A model generated the notes under the pieces. The model saw only the letters and a program-made list of their open reading frames with translations. It searched no databases and had not been told where the DNA came from. A stretch of 13,134 bases of DNA from Clostridia bacterium (GTDB taxonomy: Bacteria; Bacillota; Clostridia; Oscillospirales; Acutalibacteraceae): positions 1 through 13,134 of the forward strand of contig JAGACE010000036.1 in assembly GCA_017614275.1 (NCBI GenBank), given 5' to 3'. Below are positions 7,917-13,134 of the stretch, piece after piece (position 1 is the first letter of the stretch; the number at the start of each line of letters is the position of its first letter). A program made the translations under genes and the position numbers.

Positions 7917-9707
7917 ATGGATTTTTACAACTTTTACCGAGGCCATTCCTTCGACGCCTATGAGTTCTTCGGAGCCCATGTGGCGGACGGAGCCGTATGG
8001 TTCCGGACCTACGCCCCCGCGGCGGATCGCGTGGCGCTCATCGGCGAGTTCAACGACTGGACCGAGACCCCGATGGATCGCGCTTACGACGGGAGCACCT
8101 GGGAGTGCCGCGTGGAAGGCGCGTGCCCGGGGCAGATGTACAAGTACCGCATCTACGACCAGACCGGCCGGGCGATCGACCATTGCGACCCGTACGGCTT
8201 CGGCATGGAACTGCGCCCGAAGAGCGCGTCCGTCATCCGGGAGCTGCGGGCCTTCGAGTTCGACGACTGGGACTGGATGCTCTCCCGTACCGACCGCCGC
8301 AACGAGGCGATGACCATCTACGAGGTCCACGCCGGGTCCTGGCACAAGAACCCGGACGACCCCGAGAACGGCTGGTACAACTACGTGGAGCTGGGCGACC
8401 GGCTCATCCAGTATGTCAAAGAGCACGGCTACAACTACATCGAGTTCCTGCCGCTGGCGGAGCACCCCTCGGACAACTCCTGGGGCTATCAGAACACCGG
8501 CTTCTTCGCACCGACCTCCCGCTACGGGACCATGGATCAGCTCAAGCAGCTGATCGAGAACTGCCACAAGAACGAGATCGGCGTCCTTCTGGACTTCGTG
8601 CCGGTCCACTTCGCCGTGGACGACTATGCCCTGGAAAAGTACGACGGGACCGCGCTGTACGAGTACCCGCACCCCGACATGGGGTACAGCGAGTGGGGGA
8701 GCCACAACTTCAACCACTGCAAGGGGGAGGTCCAGAGCTTCCTTCAGTCGAACGCGAACTACTGGCTCAAAGAGTTCCACTTCGACGGCCTGCGCATCGA
8801 CGCCTTGTCGAACCTCATCTACTGGCAGGGCAACAAGGACCGGGGCACCAACGTGAACGCCGTACAGTTCATCCGCAACATGAACGGCGGCCTCAAAAGG
8901 CTCCACCCGACCGCCATCCTGGCCGCGGAGGACTCCACCCAGTTCCCCGGCGTCACACGGCCGGTCTACGACGGCGGCCTCGGCTTCGACTACAAGTGGG
9001 ACATGGGCTGGATGAACGACAGCCTGGACTACATGAAGAAGACCGCGGACCAGCGGACCGAGCACTATCACAAGCTGACGTTCTCCATGATGTATTTCTA
9101 CGACGAGAACTTCATCCTGCCGCTGTCCCATGACGAGGTGGTCCACGGGAAAGCCACCATCCTGCAGAAGATGTCCGGCCTCTACGAGGGCAAGTTCCCG
9201 CAGGCGCGGACGTTCTATATGTATATGTATGCCCACCCGGGGAAGAAGCTCAACTTCATGGGCAACGAGTTCGCCCAGATCCGCGAGTGGGACGAGGACG
9301 AAGAACAGGACTGGTTCCTGCTGAAGTACCCGCTGCACGACTCCTTCCAGGTCTTCATGAAGGATCTGTCGAAGCTGTACCTTGAGAATCCCGCCTTCTG
9401 GGCCCTCGACTACAACACCATGGGCTTCGACTGGGTGGACTGCGATCAGCAGCGGAAACGCATCTACGCGTTCCTGCGCCACGGGGGCGATGAACACGTC
9501 CTCTGCCTGTTCAACTTCTCCGAACACGACCAGGACTACTCTCTGCGCCTCGACTACCACGAGGAGCTCGAACTGCTGCTGGCCTCCGACAACGAGATCT
9601 ACAGCGGCACGGTGCGGTACGGGGAAGAGACCGTCGTGAAAAAGACCAAAGGTGTGTTCCACCTGCCGATGACCGCCTACTCCGCCAGGTTCTATAAAGT
9701 AAAATAA
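7917..9707 (+). CDS. glgB: 1,4-alpha-glucan branching enzyme (GH13)
   Basis: GlgB cuts alpha-1,4-glucan chains and rejoins them through alpha-1,6 bonds to make branched glycogen in the cytoplasm. The 596-residue protein begins with a CBM48-like domain (about 20-105; VALIGEFNDW is typical). A GH13 barrel follows at about 125-500 and a beta-rich C-terminal domain closes it. Catalytic residues are visible: nucleophile D295 in DGLRIDAL, acid/base E338 in AAEDST, and transition-state Asp D406 in LSHDEVVHGK. H231 is in DFVPVHF, where other GlgB proteins usually have a small residue in place of V230. MGNEFAQIREW is a GlgB signature. It is shorter than the 640-730 residues of many GlgB proteins because the extra N-terminal module is absent. 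No clear Shine-Dalgarno precedes ATG 7917, only 5 bases after the previous stop, so translation may depend on coupling. No glgC, glgA or glgP is in the window. A terminator follows immediately. Confidence 0.95.
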   Translation: MDFYNFYRGHSFDAYEFFGAHVADGAVWFRTYAPAADRVALIGEFNDWTETPMDRAYDGSTWECRVEGACPGQMYKYRIYDQTGRAIDHCDPYGFGMELRPKSASVIRELRAFEFDDWDWMLSRTDRRNEAMTIYEVHAGSWHKNPDDPENGWYNYVELGDRLIQYVKEHGYNYIEFLPLAEHPSDNSWGYQNTGFFAPTSRYGTMDQLKQLIENCHKNEIGVLLDFVPVHFAVDDYALEKYDGTALYEYPHPDMGYSEWGSHNFNHCKGEVQSFLQSNANYWLKEFHFDGLRIDALSNLIYWQGNKDRGTNVNAVQFIRNMNGGLKRLHPTAILAAEDSTQFPGVTRPVYDGGLGFDYKWDMGWMNDSLDYMKKTADQRTEHYHKLTFSMMYFYDENFILPLSHDEVVHGKATILQKMSGLYEGKFPQARTFYMYMYAHPGKKLNFMGNEFAQIREWDEDEEQDWFLLKYPLHDSFQVFMKDLSKLYLENPAFWALDYNTMGFDWVDCDQQRKRIYAFLRHGGDEHVLCLFNFSEHDQDYSLRLDYHEELELLLASDNEIYSGTVRYGEETVVKKTKGVFHLPMTAYSARFYKVK

Positions 9708-9717
9708 ACCTATTATC

Positions 9718-9751
9718 TCCGGCCCCGGAACAGGGGCCGGAAAATTTTTTT
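9718..9751 (+). terminator. Intrinsic terminator of the dxr-to-glgB unit
   Basis: A perfect 8-bp GC-only stem, CCGGCCCC (9719-9726) with GGGGCCGG (9733-9740), encloses a 6-base loop. AAAA and an uninterrupted run of seven T follow. It lies 11 bases after the glgB stop. A second T run (9754-9760) follows. Confidence 0.93.
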
Positions 9752-9771
9752 GATTTTTTTGAAAAAAGGGG

Positions 9772-9800
9772 TTGACGGGAGCAAAATTGTGTGATAGCAT
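9772..9800 (+). promoter_or_regulatory. Sigma-A-type promoter of the lipoprotein gene
   Basis: The -35 box TTGACG (9772-9777) is separated by 17 bases from the -10 box TAGCAT (9795-9800), which is preceded by TGA, an extended -10. Transcription would begin near 9807. The promoter starts just past the glgB terminator. Confidence 0.85.
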
Positions 9801-9803
9801 CTA

Positions 9804-9828
9804 AGCGTACTAAGAAGCACAGTACACC
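9804..9828 (+). promoter_or_regulatory. Predicted YtrA-type operator in front of the lipoprotein gene
   Basis: AGCGTA-N13-TACACC is an imperfect inverted repeat. Its core GTACT (9807-9811) and AGTAC (9821-9825) are exact complements. It begins at the predicted start site, a position where a bound repressor would block transcription. The same element recurs in front of the GntR repressor gene at 10671-10695. From memory, the B. subtilis YtrA operator is AGTGTA-N13-TACACT, with the same spacing. Binding by the regulator encoded at 10722 is inference. Confidence 0.7.
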
Positions 9829-9868
9829 TAAGAAAACTTCTCAAGCAAAAAACAAAAAGGATACCATT

Positions 9869-9874
9869 GGAGGA
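9869..9874 (+). promoter_or_regulatory. Ribosome-binding site deciding the lipoprotein start
   Basis: GGAGGA ends 7 bases before ATG 9882. An in-frame TTG at 9867 overlaps this motif and is therefore rejected as the start. Confidence 0.85.
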
Positions 9875-9881
9875 AATCATC

Positions 9882-10589
9882 ATGAAACAGAAATTACTTG
9901 CGATCATCGGACTTTGCCTCATGCTCACCGTCGTCCTGACCGGCTGCGGCAAGAAAGCGGAAACCGAACCCACCACGCCCACCTCGCGCATCGAGTATGT
10001 CGAGACCACCACGGCTGCACAAGCGCAGAACGCCACGGAAAAGGCTCCGGCGCAGAAGACGGAGAACGCCGCGACCAAGAAGACCGAGGCCAAGAAGAAC
10101 CAGAACGCAACGGCCAAGAAGACCCAGAAAGCAAACGCCAAGAAGACCCAGAAAGCGACCAAGAAAGCCACTCAGAAGGCCACTCAGAAGGCGACTCAGA
10201 AGGCCACCAAGAAAGCCGCTCAGAAGACCACGGAAGCCACTGGCAGCCCGGTCCAGCGGTATCAGGGCAAGTACGGCAACGGCCGCTGCACCATCGAAGT
10301 GATCGGCGTGGCCAACAACACGGTCGAGATCCATGTCTACTGGTCCAGCAGTGCCTGGGAGCACAGCGAATGGACGATGAGCGGCAACTTCGATGACGAA
10401 GGCAAGTATGTCTACTACAGCGACGGCGTCCGCAAAGACATCGCATACAACGACGACGGGACCGTCAAATCCACCGAGACCGTTTACACCGGCGGAAAAG
10501 GCGCCTTCGTCTTCAACGGCAACAAAATGACCTGGGAAGACCAGACGGCGGACCACGTCGCGGACGGTATGACCTTCGTCAGATGCTAA
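9882..10589 (+). CDS. Lipoprotein with Lys/Ala/Thr-rich repeat spacer and small C-terminal domain
   Basis: The family is not recognised. From ATG 9882 the product is 235 residues. It has a lipoprotein signal peptide: two early lysines, a hydrophobic stretch to residue 20, and the lipobox LTGC with lipidated C22, so the mature protein should be anchored on the outer face of the membrane. Residues about 45-120 are a highly basic low-complexity spacer made of imperfect AKKTQKAT and ATQK repeats, resembling histone-H1-like tails. Residues 124-235 form a small, probably beta-rich domain (QGKYGNGRCTIEVIGV, then a Tyr/Trp/Gly-rich part). It contains C136 and the final residue C235, which could form a disulfide. 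The spacer could run along or bind anionic wall polymers; that is inference. The gene is alone between its own promoter and terminator, and its start region carries the same operator as the YtrA-like repressor gene next door, so regulation by that repressor is likely. Confidence 0.88.
   Translation: MKQKLLAIIGLCLMLTVVLTGCGKKAETEPTTPTSRIEYVETTTAAQAQNATEKAPAQKTENAATKKTEAKKNQNATAKKTQKANAKKTQKATKKATQKATQKATQKATKKAAQKTTEATGSPVQRYQGKYGNGRCTIEVIGVANNTVEIHVYWSSSAWEHSEWTMSGNFDDEGKYVYYSDGVRKDIAYNDDGTVKSTETVYTGGKGAFVFNGNKMTWEDQTADHVADGMTFVRC
10089..10160 (+). repeat. Three imperfect 24-bp tandem repeats inside the lipoprotein gene
   Basis: Units at 10089-10112, 10113-10136 and 10137-10160 encode AKKNQNAT, AKKTQKAN and AKKTQKAT. 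The second and third share GCCAAGAAGACCCAGAAAGC exactly. The repeats are in frame, so changes in copy number would alter only the spacer length. Confidence 0.85.
10155..10226 (+). repeat. Six 12-bp tandem repeats inside the lipoprotein gene
   Basis: Units start at 10155, 10167, 10179, 10191, 10203 and 10215, with consensus GCCACTCAGAAG. The units at 10167 and 10179 are identical and the one at 10191 differs by one base. They encode ATKK, ATQK three times, ATKK and AAQK. The low divergence suggests recent expansion. The first unit overlaps the end of the 24-bp array. Confidence 0.85.
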
Positions 10590-10596
10590 AATGTCT

Positions 10597-10623
10597 CCGG
10601 GCTCCTTACCGAGCCCGGTTTTT
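10597..10623 (+). terminator. Intrinsic terminator of the lipoprotein gene
   Basis: CCGGGCTC (10597-10604) pairs perfectly with GAGCCCGG (10611-10618) around a 6-base loop, followed by TTTTT. It lies 7 bases after the stop codon. Confidence 0.92.
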
Positions 10624-10638
10624 CATAGCGGGAAAGGC

Positions 10639-10667
10639 TTGACGGTCCCGCAGCGATATGGTATCAT
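10639..10667 (+). promoter_or_regulatory. Sigma-A-type promoter of the GntR repressor gene
   Basis: TTGACG (10639-10644), a 17-base spacer, and TATCAT (10662-10667) preceded by TGG, an extended -10. The predicted start is near 10674. The layout is the same as at the lipoprotein promoter, although the spacer sequences differ. Confidence 0.87.
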
Positions 10668-10670
10668 CTA

Positions 10671-10695
10671 ACCGTATTAATAAGCACAGTACACC
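10671..10695 (+). promoter_or_regulatory. Predicted autoregulatory YtrA-type operator
   Basis: ACCGTA-N13-TACACC starts at about -3 relative to the predicted transcription start. It matches the element at 9804-9828; the last 14 bases are identical. The core pair is GTATT and AGTAC, which keeps pairing potential only through one G-T wobble. Its place in the leader of the repressor gene suggests self-repression. Confidence 0.7.
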
Positions 10696-10708
10696 CGAAG
10701 ACCCTAGG

Positions 10709-10715
10709 AAAGGAG
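10709..10715 (+). promoter_or_regulatory. Ribosome-binding site of the GntR repressor gene
   Basis: AAAGGAG lies 6 bases before ATG 10722, which is strong and well spaced. Confidence 0.85.
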
Positions 10716-10721
10716 TGCTCC

Positions 10722-11108
10722 ATGTTTACCATCGATAACATGTCCAGCATCCCCGTTTACGAGCAGATCGTCCGGCAGGTCGAAGGCCTGCTGCTGTCCG
10801 GTCAGCTGAAACCGGGCGACCCGCTGCCCTCGGTCCGCGGACTCGCCACCGACCTCGGCGTCAACCCCAACACCATCCAGAAGGCCTATGCCGAACTGGA
10901 CCACCGGGGCATGACGACCTCTGTGCCGGGAAGAGGCAGCTTCCTCCGGGAAGACGCCATGGAACAGCTGATCAAGTTTCTGAACGAAAACGCGCTGCCG
11001 GAGTTCAAGAACATGCTCCGCGGCATGCAGGTCGCCGGCGCCTCGAACGCCGAGATCGTGGACTTCGTCAAAAAGATCCTCAAAGAGCTGGACGCGGAAG
11101 AGGACTAA
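10722..11108 (+). CDS. GntR-family transcriptional repressor, YtrA subfamily
   Basis: This 128-residue cytoplasmic DNA-binding protein has a GntR winged helix-turn-helix at about 10-78. IPVYEQIVRQV and GQLKPGDPLPSVRGLA are followed by recognition-helix sequence LGVNPNTIQKAYAELDHRG (45-63), and the wing is VPGRGSF. The remaining 50 or so residues are helical with no room for a ligand-binding domain. That small C-terminal part is the hallmark of the YtrA subfamily, where it mediates dimerisation. YtrA proteins usually repress an adjacent ABC transporter operon and, in B. subtilis, respond to some cell-wall antibiotics. Here no transporter follows; a terminator does, and the next gene is a YfhO-family protein with its own promoter candidate. 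Operator-like repeats lie at its own promoter and at the lipoprotein promoter upstream, suggesting a local two-target regulon. Family assignment is firm, the inducer is unknown and the targets are inferred. Confidence 0.93.
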   Translation: MFTIDNMSSIPVYEQIVRQVEGLLLSGQLKPGDPLPSVRGLATDLGVNPNTIQKAYAELDHRGMTTSVPGRGSFLREDAMEQLIKFLNENALPEFKNMLRGMQVAGASNAEIVDFVKKILKELDAEED

Positions 11109-11130
11109 AACCACCATTTTTGAACATTCT

Positions 11131-11185
11131 CCGGACCCGGAAGACGGCGCCGTGACAGCGGCCTGTCCCCGGGTCCGGTTTTCTT
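11131..11185 (+). terminator. Probable intrinsic terminator of the repressor gene, long-loop form
   Basis: CCGGACCCGG (11131-11140) pairs perfectly over 10 bp with CCGGGTCCGG (11169-11178), followed by TTTTCTT. The 28-base loop is unusually long and contains the palindrome ACGGCGCCGT (11144-11153), so a second small hairpin may form inside. Confidence 0.78.
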
Positions 11186-11198
11186 ATGGAGAAAAGTA

Positions 11199-11207
11199 TG
11201 TTAAAAT
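11199..11207 (+). promoter_or_regulatory. Candidate extended -10 promoter for the YfhO-family gene
   Basis: TGTTAAAAT has the TGn extension followed by TAAAAT in an AT-rich island of an otherwise GC-rich window. The -35 position has only a poor match. The predicted start is near 11214, giving a leader of about 40 bases. Read-through from upstream is the alternative. Confidence 0.45.
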
Positions 11208-11242
11208 AAAGTGTTTTATAGCAAACCGGTTTCACGGAGAAG

Positions 11243-11247
11243 AGGGG
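11243..11247 (+). promoter_or_regulatory. Ribosome-binding site for the TTG start of the YfhO-family gene
   Basis: AGGGG, within a purine-rich stretch, lies 7 bases before TTG 11255. Reading upstream in frame reaches a TAG at 11219 with no other start codon between. Confidence 0.65.
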
Positions 11248-11254
11248 AATCCCG

Positions 11255-13134
11255 TTGAAGAGACTAGAGAACAAATGGCTGCTGGCCTGTCTGGCATTCC
11301 TGGTGCCGGCGGCGCTGCTGCTGGTCATATTCGCGCTTTGCGGCGTCACGCCGTTCGGCGGCCGCAGTCTGGCCGCGCAGGACGCCAACATCCAGTACAT
11401 CGAATTCTTCAACTATTACAGAAACCTGTTCCACGGGGAGGACACGCTGGCCTACAGCTTCACGAACTTCCTCGGCGGGAGCGGGGTGGCTCTGTTCGCC
11501 TATTATCTGGCCTCTCCCTTCAATCTCCTCATCCTGCTGGTGCCGGCAGCGCAGAACCACGCGCTGTTCTCCCTGCTGGCCCTGCTGAAACTGTCCCTCT
11601 GCGGCTTCACGATGGCCCTGTTCCTGCGGGAACGGTTCCCGAAACTGACGCCGCTCTTCACGCTGCTCCTGTCCGTCAGCTTCGCTCTGATGCAGTACAA
11701 CATCGCCCAGACCATGAACATCATCTGGCTGGACGGCGTGTATCTGTTGCCCCTCATCCTGCTGGGCGTGTACCGCCTGGTGCGGACGGGGAAGAGCTTC
11801 CTGTTCTTCTTCGCCACCGGCGCCGCCATCCTGTTCAACTGGTACGCGGGCTGGTTCGACTGCATCGCCGCCATCCTGTTCTTCTTCTGGGAACTGGGCG
11901 ATGTGCCGGAGGGCACTCTGGACACGAAGCAGAAGTGGGGTCGCTTCGGCACCGCCCTCCTGCACGGCGTGGCCGCGGTGTGCCTCAGCGCCGTCCTGTT
12001 CCTGCCCTCCGTGTACACGCTGCTCGGCGGCAAGGGGAGAACGGACATCAAGATGAGCTTCGGCTTCTCCGGCAACCCGCTGACGTCCCTCGCGGGATTC
12101 TCCCTCGGGACGGAGAGCTTTGACGGCGGCATGGCCGTCTTCTGCGGCAGCCTGGTCACCCTGGCGCTGCTCCTGTACTTCAGCAGCCGGCAGTTCGCCC
12201 TGAAGGAGAAGATCCGCAGCGGCGTCCTGCTGTTCGTGTTCGTGCTGCTGGCCTACTGGGAGCCCCTGGCGTTCATCGCCAACGGCTTCCGGAACATCAC
12301 ATCTTACTGGTACCGCTACGGATACATCGTCATCGCGTATCTGCTGTTCCTGGCGGCGCGGTACTATTCCGGCGTGGAGACCGAGACCCCGGCCCGGCTG
12401 TACAAGGCGGCCGTGGCGGCGGCCGGCATCCTGTTCCTCGTGGAATTCGTGTCGGATTACGGCACGCTCAGCTATATCTTCGGCACCTCGGCGTTCCTGC
12501 TGTTCTTCGCCTGGGCGCTGACGAAACTCCTGCCGATGGAGCAGGGAGAGGATCCGGTGTTCGCGAAGGACACCGCCAAACGTGTGCTCTCCGTGGCCCT
12601 GACCTGCGCGGTCTGTCTGGAACTGCTGATCAGCGGCACCCTCATCTACCGCAGCACCGGCTTTGCCAAGGTCGGCCGGTACCAGGACTACCACGCGAAC
12701 CGCACGGAGAAAGTGGCCGCCGTCAAAGCGGCGGACGACAGCTTCTACCGTATCGCCCAGTCGGACTATCGCCACAAGACGGACGAGAACCTGACGGCCT
12801 ATTTCGACGACTCCTATTCCTACGCCTACAACGGCATCGCGCATTACTCGTCCACCTATTCCAACAATCAGGCGGAGCTGATGTGCCACCTGGGCTACGC
12901 CTCCGACCCAACGGTCCCCGTGACCACGACCCGCATGCTGGCGGCCGATTCGCTGCTGTCGGTCCGGTACGTCCTCGGGGAAAAGGACATCCCCGGCCTG
13001 ACGAAGGCGGAGGATCTGGGCGAGGGCATCTGCCGCAATCCGTACGCCATTGCTCCCGCCCTCGTGGTGGACAGCGGCAAGGCGGCGGACTATGCCGACT
13101 TCGAGAACGACCCCTTCGCGTACCAGAACGCGCT
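11255..13134 (+). CDS. YfhO-family multi-pass membrane protein, 3'-truncated by the window
   Basis: The frame opens at TTG 11255 and runs through the end of the window without a stop, giving 626 complete codons of a family that is commonly 850-900 residues. The N-terminus has a short basic start (LKRLENK) and a first membrane helix (about 8-30). A first outside loop, AQDANIQYIEFFNYYRN, has D43 at the place of the conserved acidic residue of GT-C-type glycosyltransferases. Many further hydrophobic helices follow (for example FNLLILLVPAA, LFTLLLSVSFAL, LLFVFVLLAYWEPLAF) up to about residue 465. A soluble, probably outside domain follows, containing YQDYHANRTEKV and DDSYSYAYNGIAHYSS. B. subtilis YfhO is reported to add sugar to lipoteichoic acid using a lipid-linked donor, so a role in decorating an envelope polymer is plausible, though the acceptor is unknown here. 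The TTG start is supported by the purine run and the upstream in-frame TAG. Confidence 0.88.
   Translation, partial: MKRLENKWLLACLAFLVPAALLLVIFALCGVTPFGGRSLAAQDANIQYIEFFNYYRNLFHGEDTLAYSFTNFLGGSGVALFAYYLASPFNLLILLVPAAQNHALFSLLALLKLSLCGFTMALFLRERFPKLTPLFTLLLSVSFALMQYNIAQTMNIIWLDGVYLLPLILLGVYRLVRTGKSFLFFFATGAAILFNWYAGWFDCIAAILFFFWELGDVPEGTLDTKQKWGRFGTALLHGVAAVCLSAVLFLPSVYTLLGGKGRTDIKMSFGFSGNPLTSLAGFSLGTESFDGGMAVFCGSLVTLALLLYFSSRQFALKEKIRSGVLLFVFVLLAYWEPLAFIANGFRNITSYWYRYGYIVIAYLLFLAARYYSGVETETPARLYKAAVAAAGILFLVEFVSDYGTLSYIFGTSAFLLFFAWALTKLLPMEQGEDPVFAKDTAKRVLSVALTCAVCLELLISGTLIYRSTGFAKVGRYQDYHANRTEKVAAVKAADDSFYRIAQSDYRHKTDENLTAYFDDSYSYAYNGIAHYSSTYSNNQAELMCHLGYASDPTVPVTTTRMLAADSLLSVRYVLGEKDIPGLTKAEDLGEGICRNPYAIAPALVVDSGKAADYADFENDPFAYQNA

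Noticed and set aside
9867..9869. TTG start giving a 240-residue lipoprotein
   Set aside because: It overlaps the GGAGGA ribosome-binding site. Starting at ATG 9882 gives a normal lipoprotein signal peptide.
9882..10589. Histone H1-like or nucleoid protein reading of the Lys/Ala-rich gene
   Set aside because: The clear signal peptide and LTGC lipobox place the protein outside the cytoplasm.
10597..11178. The three terminators share CCGG-rich stems, suggesting a mobile or repeated element
   Set aside because: Stems and loops differ in sequence and length. GC-rich stems are expected in this base composition.
11152..12123. A + strand open frame of 323 codons over the YfhO-family gene
   Set aside because: It is in a different frame from the clearly membrane-protein frame starting at 11255, and its translation is Arg/Gly/Pro-rich with no hydrophobic helices.
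1..13134. CRISPR arrays, tRNA or rRNA genes, insertion sequences, phage or toxin-antitoxin genes
   Set aside because: No matching repeats, cloverleaf-like segments, transposase motifs or small paired genes were seen. Only the in-gene repeats of the lipoprotein were found.

Overview
The window is GC-rich and tightly packed, with every gene on the + strand. It looks like a high-GC member of the Clostridia (Bacillota), possibly an Oscillospiraceae/Ruminococcaceae-type gut anaerobe. The evidence is a Gram-positive PolC replicase, a YtrA-type GntR repressor, a YfhO-family membrane protein, Gram-positive ribosome-binding sites, and the gene order dxr-rseP-ispG-polC that is common in Clostridia. Family-level placement is inference.

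Region 1 (1-9751) reads as one transcription unit with no visible internal terminator. It holds the 3' part of dxr (second step of the MEP isoprenoid pathway), rseP (site-2 intramembrane protease), ispG (sixth MEP step, a 4Fe-4S enzyme), polC (replicative DNA polymerase), an unrecognised membrane-anchored protein with a Lys/Thr-rich linker, and glgB (glycogen branching enzyme). A strong intrinsic terminator follows glgB. The main surprise is in polC. The protein is 1281 residues, and the DEDD proofreading exonuclease normally embedded in its PHP domain is replaced by a linker of about 25 residues, while a full set of nine candidate PHP metal ligands is present.

Region 2 (9752-11185) holds two monocistronic units. 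Each has its own TTGACG / extended -10 promoter and its own terminator. The first encodes a lipoprotein with a Lys/Ala/Thr-rich repeat spacer, and the second a small YtrA-family GntR repressor. The two promoters share a 34-bp block (30/34 identical) from the -10 box through the start site. It contains an imperfect inverted repeat, GTA-N13-TAC, which resembles the operator I recall for Bacillus subtilis YtrA. The simplest reading is that the repressor controls itself and the neighbouring lipoprotein. No ABC transporter follows it.

Region 3 (11186-13134) has an extended -10 promoter candidate and a TTG-started, multi-pass YfhO-family membrane protein that runs off the window.

There are no tRNAs, rRNAs, CRISPR arrays or insertion sequences that I can see. 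No gene-free stretch exceeds 300 bases; the longest gap is 9708-9881, which is filled by a terminator, promoter, operator and leader.
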